From DASUKL01 sp036278755 (GTDB lineage Bacteria; Chloroflexota; Limnocylindria; Limnocylindrales; CSP1-4), in NCBI GenBank assembly GCA_036278755.1, contig DASUKL010000033.1, positions 1-47,402 of the forward strand: a DNA stretch of 47,402 nucleotides, read 5' to 3'. Below the pieces are notes generated by a model. The model was not told the origin of the DNA, ran no database searches, and saw nothing but the letters and a program-made list of their open reading frames with translations. A program made the translations under genes and the position numbers. The first letter of the stretch is position 1. Each line of letters begins with the position of its first letter. Below are positions 31,864-38,602 of the stretch, in pieces.

Positions 31864-32644
31864 GCGCCGCCTCGCGCACCTCCTCGCGGCGCAGCCGGGC
31901 GCGCTCGTCGCGCATCCAGGCCAGCACCACGAGGGCCAGGGCCAGGGTGAAGAGGAGGTCCCCACCGACCCACATGATGGTCGCCCCCAGACGCTGGTCG
32001 TCGAGCGCGCCGGGCACTGTGGCATAGGTCGGGTAGATGACCGCTCCCTCGCTGTAGAGGACCATGCCCAGCAGGAGGTTGGGGGCCATGGCCAGCGAGA
32101 TGTAGGCCAGCCGCCCGCCATGGCCGAGGCGGAAGGGACCCGGGTCGAGCCCCACCACCGGCCGCCAGAAGAGCAGGGCGGCGACGACGAAGAGCAAGTG
32201 CTCAGCGACATGGACCGGTGGGTGCTCGAGGGCCGCTTCGAAGAGCGGCCCTAGATGGGCCCACCACATCACCGCGGCGAAGGCCGCCCAGCCCAGCGGC
32301 GGCCAGGCCAGGGCGGCTACGAACCGTGACTCGAGCCCGGCCAGCAGGATCCGCCGCCAGGACGGGGAGGCGGCCCGCAGGAGCAGGGTGATGGGGGCGC
32401 CCAGGAGGAGCAGGGGGGCGGCGACCATGGTCAGCAGGAGGTGCTGGACCATGTGGGCCGAGAAGGAGGTCTCACTGATCTCGACCAGGGGGCCCATGAG
32501 GGCCACGCCCAGGATGGCCAGGCCGGCGCACCAGGCCGCCAGGCGGCGGAGGGGCACGGGGTGGTCGAGGTGGCGCGCGTCGACGACGAGGACCAGACCG
32601 ACGTACACGACCAGCCCCAGGGCCAGGCCCGGCAGGGGGCTCAC
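31832..32644 (-). CDS. ctaG: CtaG-type (caa3_CtaG) cytochrome c oxidase assembly protein
   Basis: A 270-residue polytopic membrane protein with about seven helices. Conserved blocks are FSAHMVQHLLLTMVAAPLLLLGAP, with the putative Cu-handling His residues, WWAHLGPLFEAALEHPPVHVAEHLLFVVAALLFWRPVVG, and YISLAMAPNLLLGMVLYS. Members assist CuB/CuA insertion in caa3-type oxidases (Bacillus CtaG). GTG 32644 is the start. It is read away from the cupredoxin gene, on the same strand, 85 bp downstream of it, so the two likely form one transcript next to the oxidase genes. Confidence 0.88.
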   Translation of the reverse strand: MSPLPGLALGLVVYVGLVLVVDARHLDHPVPLRRLAAWCAGLAILGVALMGPLVEISETSFSAHMVQHLLLTMVAAPLLLLGAPITLLLRAASPSWRRILLAGLESRFVAALAWPPLGWAAFAAVMWWAHLGPLFEAALEHPPVHVAEHLLFVVAALLFWRPVVGLDPGPFRLGHGGRLAYISLAMAPNLLLGMVLYSEGAVIYPTYATVPGALDDQRLGATIMWVGGDLLFTLALALVVLAWMRDERARLRREEVREAALRPGRRRPPG

Positions 32645-32729
32645 GCGGGCCGCCGCAGGGCCGGCCTCACCGCCAGGTTCGGCTCATCGCCAGGTCGGCC
32701 TCAGCGCGGGCTCGGGGGGCCCGCGGCGC

Positions 32730-33461
32730 TCACTTCACGGTGATCGTGCCGTACATCGAGCCGGGGTGGACGTCGCACTGGAAATAGTATGTACCGGCGG
32801 CCAGGGCGGGGACCTGGTAGTCGTCGGTCTTGGGGCCGTTGTCGATGGGCCCCGTGAAGACGTTCGTGCCCGTGGCGTCGGTGCCCTTGAAGATGGCCAC
32901 GTTGTGGGGCAGGCTGTCCTTGTTGTCGAAGACGATGGTGAAGCCCTGGCCGGCCGAGGCGTCGATGGTCGAGAGGTCGAACTTCACCTGGTCGGCTACC
33001 AGGGTCAGCTTCCCATCGGTCACCGTGCCCGTGGCCCCCGCCGTCTCCGCGCTGCCGGACGTCGGGACCTGGGGCACGGCCGTGGCCAGGATGGCCACCA
33101 GGCCGAGCATGGCGTAGAACCCGATGAGCGGCCGGATCGAGCCCGCCTGGCGCTGGACTGGCGGCGCGGCGAGGCCCTGCTCATGGGCGTCGGCCTGGCG
33201 CCACTCGACCAGCGCGTCGCGGTACCAGCCGACCAGGGAGACCAGGCCGCCGCCGATGCCGGCCAGGGCCAGGGGCCACGAGTGGAGAGCCAGGCCGAAG
33301 AAGAGCAGTGCGCCGGCGATGGGCAGGAAGAACGGCCACGGGCTCGGGACCGCCTCGTGTTCGATGGCCGGGGTTCCTGCCACGTCGGCACCTCCGTCTA
33401 GCATCTGGGCCGAGCGGCCCGGCGGACCGCCCGCCCGGGCCTCGGCGCTCGTCCGGTCCAT
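32730..33461 (-). CDS. Membrane-anchored cupredoxin (blue copper) protein
   Basis: A 243-residue protein: Gly/Ala-rich N-terminus (1-40), two membrane helices (about 41-59 and 61-79) resembling small oxidase subunit IV, a third helix (about 111-130), and a C-terminal cupredoxin domain (about 148-243). Copper ligands are visible: H186 in LPHNVAI, C229, H232 and M236 in CDVHPGSM, a plastocyanin-like type 1 site. It is divergent from coxB, so an electron-carrier role for the oxidase is a good inference; it could replace cytochrome c. Start ATG 33461 is favoured over 33405 only because the N-terminus is open to it. Confidence 0.8.
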   Translation of the reverse strand: MDRTSAEARAGGPPGRSAQMLDGGADVAGTPAIEHEAVPSPWPFFLPIAGALLFFGLALHSWPLALAGIGGGLVSLVGWYRDALVEWRQADAHEQGLAAPPVQRQAGSIRPLIGFYAMLGLVAILATAVPQVPTSGSAETAGATGTVTDGKLTLVADQVKFDLSTIDASAGQGFTIVFDNKDSLPHNVAIFKGTDATGTNVFTGPIDNGPKTDDYQVPALAAGTYYFQCDVHPGSMYGTITVK

Positions 33462-33767
33462 CGTATTAACCACGTCGTGCGTCGTCAATATAGCTGTCCG
33501 TCGGAGGCCCGTGGTCGCCTCTCGGCAGGCCCGGTCACGCTCGGGCTGGTGGCGTAGCCCACGCTCGGGGCGGCGGCCGGGTGCTCGGTCCGCGAGGAGC
33601 CAAGGCTCGTCCCGCGAGGGCATCCTGCGCTTGCGCGGAGGGGCTTGATTCCGCCACTCCCCGTCGTACAATCTCCGGGACCAGCGGGCGCACCACACCG
33701 GCGGACGGCAGGACGCCCATCCAAGACGACGGGTCGCGCGGCCTGTCGTGGATCGCGGGAGGCCTTG
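33462..33767. promoter_or_regulatory. Divergent control region between cupredoxin and coxB
   Basis: This 306-bp gap holds a good promoter for coxB: -35 TTGATT (33645-33650), 16-bp spacer, -10 TACAAT (33667-33672), giving a leader of about 88 nt. On the minus side a TATATT (near 33489-33494) and an imperfect 25-bp palindrome (33465-33489, halves ATTAACCACG and CGTCGTCAAT) cover the cupredoxin promoter. CACGCTCGGG occurs twice (33536-33545, 33560-33569). No gene is apparent in the gap. Confidence 0.55.
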
Positions 33768-34415
33768 ATGACTCAGGTCGCCGTAGGCGTGGCGTTCGTC
33801 CTCATGGCGGGCGCGTTGGGGGCCGTCTTCCTTACTGTCGCGCTCGAGGCGCGGACCGAAGCGTGGGAGGCCGTCTATCAGCGCGGGGGCCAGGTCAGAC
33901 GCTGGTGGTTCATCGGCCTGCTGATCTTCGCCGTCGTCGTCTTCGTCCTGTCGATGACCTGGCTGCCGTACGCGTTCGTGCGCACGACGGAGCTGGGCGC
34001 CCCGACGACGACGGTCGACGTGATGGCCCACCAGTTCGCCTTCGACATGTCCACGGGCGGCCAGACCATGACCAACCTGCCGGCGAACCAGACGATCGAG
34101 TTCGACGTGCAGTCGAAGGACGTCAACCACGGCTTCGCCATCTACGGTCCGGACGGCCGCATCGTGGGCCAGGTCCAGGCCATGCCGGGCTTCACCAACA
34201 AGCTGGTCCTCAAGTTCACGACCCCCGGCACGTACACCCTCCATTGCGACGAGCTCTGCGGGGCCGGACATCCCTTCATGACCGGCAGCTTCACCGTCGG
34301 CGGGAGCGCCAGCGGAGGCAGCTCCACGGCCTGCGGCGGAGGCGGCTGCGGGGCCAGCGCCTGTGGCGGCGGTGGCTGTGGCCCGGCCGCCTGCGGAGGT
34401 GGCAGCTGTGCCTGA
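33768..34415 (+). CDS. coxB: CuA-containing oxidase subunit II with cysteine-repeat tail
   Basis: A 215-residue subunit II: two N-terminal helices (about 3-25 and 46-66), then the CuA cupredoxin domain. CuA ligands are H121 (VNHGF), C160, E162, C164, H168 and M171 in HCDELCGAGHPFM, all intact, so it should accept electrons from a soluble or anchored carrier. After the domain (residue 178) a Gly-rich tail places Cys at 189, 194, 199, 204, 209 and 214, exactly every fifth residue. No CxxCH heme site is present. GGGAGG precedes ATG 33768. The stop overlaps the GTG of subunit I by 8 bases. Confidence 0.9.
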   Translation: MTQVAVGVAFVLMAGALGAVFLTVALEARTEAWEAVYQRGGQVRRWWFIGLLIFAVVVFVLSMTWLPYAFVRTTELGAPTTTVDVMAHQFAFDMSTGGQTMTNLPANQTIEFDVQSKDVNHGFAIYGPDGRIVGQVQAMPGFTNKLVLKFTTPGTYTLHCDELCGAGHPFMTGSFTVGGSASGGSSTACGGGGCGASACGGGGCGPAACGGGSCA

Positions 34416-35922
34416 GATCAACGATCCGGCCCGCCTGCGGACCGTCAATCGCCTGACCCTGCTGTGGGTCATCACGGCCTTCATCCTGCTGCTCATCCTG
34501 GGCTTCGCCGGCCTGACCATGCGGGCCATCCAGTCCGGCCTGCTGGGCGGCCTGGCCTTCCCCTGGTTCTACCCCCTCCTGACCTTCCATGGCATCGGCA
34601 TGGTGGCCCTCGTGGTGCTGACCATGCTGGCCGGCTGCTGGTGGCTCTTCGCCCAGCGCCTGCCCATGAGCCCGCGGGTCTGGTTCATCTGCTACCTGGC
34701 CACCGTGGTGGCCGTGGTCTTCGTCATCCTCTCGACCCTCGTGGGCCACTTCGGGACCGGCTGGACCTTCCTCTACCCCCTGCCCTATGACGCCGCCGGG
34801 TCGTGGGAGCCGTGGTCCTTCGTCCTCTTCCTGCTGGCCGTCACGATCGTCGTCGTCGAGCTGCTGGTCATCGACATCGAGTTCCTCTATCGGGGCTGGA
34901 GGTATTACGGCTCGCTGGCCCGGATGTACGGCCTCGAGTACCTCACCGATCCCCATCCCCATGACGACGGCCGGCCCCGCACCGACCTGCCGACCATCGC
35001 CATGACCACCACCTCGCTGACCTGGATCCCGGCCGCCCTGCTGGGCGCCGTCCTGGTCGTCCTGGAGTTGATCCAGGTCTTCGTGCCCGGCTTCAGCTTC
35101 AGCGCCCTGCTGGCCAAGAACCTCACCTTCTTCGCCGGCCACATGCTGGTCAACGTCGGCCTGTACATGGGCGCCGCGCTGCTGTACGCCATCCTGCCGG
35201 CCTACACCCACCGGCCCTGGAACGTGGCCCGCTATGCCGTCCTCGGCTGGCTGGCCACGACCGTGGCCCTCTGGTTCGCCTTCTACCACCACCTCTATCA
35301 GGACTTCGCCCAGCCCGACGCGGTCCAGGTCATCGGCGAGATCTTCAGCTATATCAGCGCCTTCCCGGCCCTCGTCGTCTCCCTCCTGGGCGGCGTCCTG
35401 CTGGTCTGGCGCTCCGGCATCCGCTGGACGCCGGCGGCCATCTTCATGTACGTCGGCATGAGCGGCTGGGCCATCGGCGGCACCGGTGCCATCATGGACA
35501 GCACGGCCGGCATCAACCAGTTCATGCACAACACGCTCTGGGTGCCAGGCCACTTCCACGGGATCATGGCCACCGGGGTGATGATGTTCTTCCTGGGCAC
35601 GATGTACCACGTCTTCCCGGCCATCGCCGGAGGCCGCTCGCTCTCCGATCGGGTCGGCCGCTGGGCGGCCGCCTTGATCGTCGTCGGCGGCTACACGGTG
35701 GTCCTGATGTTCTTCCTCTCGGGTGTCGTCAGCGAGCCGCGCCGCTACGCGGTCCAGCTGCCCGGCACCGCCTGGCTGGCGGGCGTGGGCCTCATCGGGG
35801 CCATCCTCGTCGGCATCGGCGGCCTGATGATCGGGGCGGACATCCTCCGGGTCCTGCTCCGGCCTGCGACCGCCCCGGCAGCAGAACCGAGTCCGGAGCC
35901 CGAACCGGCGCCGGCGGTCTGA
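34408..35922 (+). CDS. coxA: Heme-copper oxidase subunit I with Tyr-to-Asn active-site change
   Basis: Catalytic subunit of a B-type-like (ba3-like) heme-copper oxidase, 504 residues, about 13 helices. Heme and CuB ligands are present: H61 (FHGIGM), H245 (GHMLVN), H294-H295 (FYHHLYQDF), H382 and H384 (VPGHFHG). In oxygen reductases of this type the CuB histidine is followed four residues later by the cross-linked Tyr (HPIVY); here that residue is Asn 249. The K-channel Tyr equivalent to ba3 Tyr248 is kept (Y260). This makes a nitric oxide reductase or another atypical role possible. GTG 34408 is chosen over the longer frame, which only reads the coxB tail. No subunit III gene is nearby. Confidence 0.9.
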   Translation: MPEINDPARLRTVNRLTLLWVITAFILLLILGFAGLTMRAIQSGLLGGLAFPWFYPLLTFHGIGMVALVVLTMLAGCWWLFAQRLPMSPRVWFICYLATVVAVVFVILSTLVGHFGTGWTFLYPLPYDAAGSWEPWSFVLFLLAVTIVVVELLVIDIEFLYRGWRYYGSLARMYGLEYLTDPHPHDDGRPRTDLPTIAMTTTSLTWIPAALLGAVLVVLELIQVFVPGFSFSALLAKNLTFFAGHMLVNVGLYMGAALLYAILPAYTHRPWNVARYAVLGWLATTVALWFAFYHHLYQDFAQPDAVQVIGEIFSYISAFPALVVSLLGGVLLVWRSGIRWTPAAIFMYVGMSGWAIGGTGAIMDSTAGINQFMHNTLWVPGHFHGIMATGVMMFFLGTMYHVFPAIAGGRSLSDRVGRWAAALIVVGGYTVVLMFFLSGVVSEPRRYAVQLPGTAWLAGVGLIGAILVGIGGLMIGADILRVLLRPATAPAAEPSPEPEPAPAV

Positions 35923-35932
35923 TCGGCTCCCC

Positions 35933-37678
35933 ATGGCCCGTCGATCCCTGGCCTCCGACGATCGCGCCCTGGCCTCCGACGATCGCGCCCTGGCCGGGCT
36001 GAGCGCGTCTGGCCGCGAGGCGGCGCCCGCTGCGTCGGCCGCCACCCTGCGCCGGGCCGTCCTCGTCGGAGCCGCCGCGGCCTGGTCGCTGGTCGGCCTC
36101 GACGCCCTGGCGGCCCGCCTCGGCCTGTGGCCCAGCGGCCTCCCTTCGACAGGGCCCACCCTGGCCGTCGAGCTCGGCCTGGTCGGCCTCCTGGCCTGGC
36201 TGGGCGTCAGCCTGGGACACCCCCGCGCTCACGCCGGCCGGCTGGTCCGAGGCGGCCTCCTGGTCGGCGTGGCGGTGGCCGTGGCCCTCGTGCTGCTCAC
36301 CGGCGGACAGGCCGGCAGCCGGGCCGAGCTGCCCGGCGCGCCCCTGGCCACGCTGCTCCACTGGGGCTTCGCGGCCCTGGTCCTGCCCCTCATCCTCGGC
36401 GCGATGTGGCTGGCTCGGCCGGCCGGCCGGGGACGGACGGGGCCGGCCTTCGAGCTGACCGTCACCGCCGCGGCGCTCTACGTCATCGAGCTCATGGTCG
36501 GCGCGGCAGGCGCCTTCAGCAGCCCCGAGCCGTGGGTCGCCCCCGTCCACCTGCTGCTCGGCGCCAGCGTGCTGGCCTGCCTCGTGGCCGCCGCGGCCCA
36601 GCTGGTCACCGGCGCCGAGGTCGGCCCGGGCGACTGGTCGGGCTCCACCATCCCCGCCGGCCGGCCCCTTCCCGCGCTGCCGGGCGAACCGACCGCCGAC
36701 CCCGCCACCGGCGCCACGGTCGAGGCCGAGGGCGACGGTCTCGAAGCGCCGGCCACGGCTCGCCGGCCGGGCGCCCGTGCCGCCCGGGCCCATCCCCGCC
36801 TACGGGCCTACGTGGCCCTCACCAAGCCGCGCATCATCGAGCTCCTGCTCGTTACCACGGTCCCGGCCATGGCCCTCGCCGCCCCCCAGGTGCCCGGCCT
36901 CCAGCCCGGCTCGTGGCTGGCCCTCGTGCTGTGGACCCTCATCGGCGGCACCCTGGCCGCCGGCTCGGCCAACGCCATCAACCAGTACATCGATCGCGAC
37001 ATCGACGCCCGCATGAGCCGCACCCGCCGCCGGCCGCTGCCGGGCAGCACCCTCGACCCTCAGCAGGCGCTGCTCTTCAGCGTGGCCCTAGGCGTGGCCG
37101 CCTTCGCCCTCCTGCTCCTGACCACGAACCTGCTGGCCGCCGTCCTGACCCTCGTGGCCAACGCCTTCTACGTCGTCGTCTACACCATCATGCTCAAGCG
37201 GACGACGGTCCAGAACATCGTCATCGGCGGCGCGGCGGGCTCCCTGCCCCCGCTCATCGGCTGGGCCGCGGTGACCGGCGACCTGGCCCCTGCCCCCGTC
37301 CTGCTCTTCCTCATCGTCTTCTTCTGGACCCCGCCCCACTTCTGGGCCCTGGCCCTGCGCCTCAAGGACGACTACGCCGCGGCCGGGGTCCCGATGCTGC
37401 CCGTCGTGCGCGGCGTCCGCGAGACGAACCGCCAGATCCTGCTCTACACGGTGGCCGTCGTGGCCCTCACCCTGCTGCTCGTCCCCGTGGCCGGGATGGG
37501 CCTCGTCTACCTCGTCGGCGCGGCCGGATCCGGGGGCCTCTTCCTGGCCCAGGCCGTGGCCCTCTGGCGCGACGGCAGTGCCGGACCGGCCATGCGCGTC
37601 TATCGTGGCTCGATCACCTATCTGGCGGGCGTCTTCGCCGCGATCGCCCTCGACGTCCTCCTGCCACTGCATCTCTGA
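35933..37678 (+). CDS. Fused CtaA-like and CtaB (heme O synthase) protein
   Basis: A 581-residue membrane fusion. The N-terminal part (about 40-225, six helices) resembles heme A synthase CtaA/COX15: LLTGGQAGSRAELPG and HWGFAALVLPLILG, then ELMVGAAGAFSS and APVHLLLGASV. Only two histidines in helices (in LLHWG and PVHLLLG) are seen where CtaA has four. A hydrophilic linker (about 230-285) leads to CtaB: YVALTKPRIIELLLVTTVP, NAINQYIDRDIDARMSRTRRRPLP and VFFWTPPHFWALAL, the prenyltransferase motifs. Converts heme b to heme O, and perhaps heme A. The first 20 residues contain a tandem repeat. It starts 10 nt after coxA. Confidence 0.88.
   Translation: MARRSLASDDRALASDDRALAGLSASGREAAPAASAATLRRAVLVGAAAAWSLVGLDALAARLGLWPSGLPSTGPTLAVELGLVGLLAWLGVSLGHPRAHAGRLVRGGLLVGVAVAVALVLLTGGQAGSRAELPGAPLATLLHWGFAALVLPLILGAMWLARPAGRGRTGPAFELTVTAAALYVIELMVGAAGAFSSPEPWVAPVHLLLGASVLACLVAAAAQLVTGAEVGPGDWSGSTIPAGRPLPALPGEPTADPATGATVEAEGDGLEAPATARRPGARAARAHPRLRAYVALTKPRIIELLLVTTVPAMALAAPQVPGLQPGSWLALVLWTLIGGTLAAGSANAINQYIDRDIDARMSRTRRRPLPGSTLDPQQALLFSVALGVAAFALLLLTTNLLAAVLTLVANAFYVVVYTIMLKRTTVQNIVIGGAAGSLPPLIGWAAVTGDLAPAPVLLFLIVFFWTPPHFWALALRLKDDYAAAGVPMLPVVRGVRETNRQILLYTVAVVALTLLLVPVAGMGLVYLVGAAGSGGLFLAQAVALWRDGSAGPAMRVYRGSITYLAGVFAAIALDVLLPLHL
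35948..35989 (+). repeat. Perfect 21-bp tandem duplication
   Basis: Two identical 21-bp units encode the peptide LASDDRA twice at the start of the CtaA-CtaB frame. The repeat falls in an unconserved N-terminus. Confidence 0.9.
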
Positions 37679-37732
37679 TCCAGAGGCGTCTCCGGGAGCC
37701 CGACCGGCGACGTTTCGGGGGAAGGCACCATA

Positions 37733-38587
37733 ATGCGGGACATGCTCAGCGAACCCAGCGCCACTCCGGGGCCCCTCGACGCCGCTGCCGCCACGGAGCC
37801 GCGGGTCGCAGCGTCACGGCGTGCGGCCCCATCGCGGCAGTCGCCCGCGGCCCGCCGTTCGGCCGGGCCGCCGCGCGGCCGCAGCGGCAGGCGGCGGAGG
37901 GCGATCCCGCCCGGGGTGCGCCGCCAGGCGGACCACTACCGGCTCCTGGCCGACCCGACCCGGCTGGCCATCATGGAGGCCCTGGGCGATGGTCCTCGGG
38001 AGGTGGCCGAGCTGGCCGCGACCACGGGCGTCCATCGCAACACCGTGCGAGCCCACCTGACCCGCCTCGACGAGGCCGGCGTGCTAGCCACCGAGAGCAC
38101 GCTCCCCGCCGGCCGGGGTCGGCCCGCCCTGCGCTACCGCCTGCGCGAGCCGCTGCCCATCGACGGGCACGAGTTCCGAGTCCTGGTCGATGCCCTTCTC
38201 CGGCTCCTCGAGCGGGCCTATCGCCGCGACGCGACCCAGGTCGGCGAGCGCGAGGGCTACGAAGTGGGACGGCGCCTGAGTTCGCTGGCCCGGGTCCCCA
38301 GCCGCCAGCTGGCCATCCGCCGGGTGATGGACGTCCTGCGCCACCTGTCCTTCGACCCGCGCCTGACGTCCAAGGGCAACGTGGCCGAGATCCAGCTTCG
38401 GGCCTGCCCCTTCGGGGTCCGCGAGGACGACGCCCAGGGGGCCATCGTCTGCGCCTTCCACCTCGGCCTCATCCGGGGCGTGGCGGAGACGAGCGGCCTC
38501 TCGCCCCGCCCGCGGGTGGAGCTCCACCCGCACCTGCTGCCCAACGCCTGCCTGACCCGCATCGCGTTCGAGGCGCAGGCGGGCTAG
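37733..38587 (+). CDS. Winged-helix regulator, SufR-like (COG2345 type)
   Basis: A 284-residue DNA-binding protein. After a Pro/Arg-rich N-terminal tail (1-58), the helix-turn-helix is at about 65-125 (YRLLADPTRLAIMEAL, then VAELAATTGVHRNTVRAHLTRL). The C-terminal region has LRACPFG (C225), IVCAFH (C240), HPHLLPNACL (C273) and several His, the arrangement of cysteines that hold an Fe-S cluster in SufR-type repressors. It could sense iron, oxygen or nitric oxide. It begins 54 nt after the oxidase assembly gene and probably ends that transcript. Target sites may be the palindromes at 33465-33489 or elsewhere. Confidence 0.75.
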   Translation: MRDMLSEPSATPGPLDAAAATEPRVAASRRAAPSRQSPAARRSAGPPRGRSGRRRRAIPPGVRRQADHYRLLADPTRLAIMEALGDGPREVAELAATTGVHRNTVRAHLTRLDEAGVLATESTLPAGRGRPALRYRLREPLPIDGHEFRVLVDALLRLLERAYRRDATQVGEREGYEVGRRLSSLARVPSRQLAIRRVMDVLRHLSFDPRLTSKGNVAEIQLRACPFGVREDDAQGAIVCAFHLGLIRGVAETSGLSPRPRVELHPHLLPNACLTRIAFEAQAG

Positions 38588-38602
38588 GGGCAGCAGACCA
38601 GC

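Noticed and set aside
34291..36159. 622-residue minus frame under coxA
   Set aside because: Shadow of coxA and CtaA; no motif.
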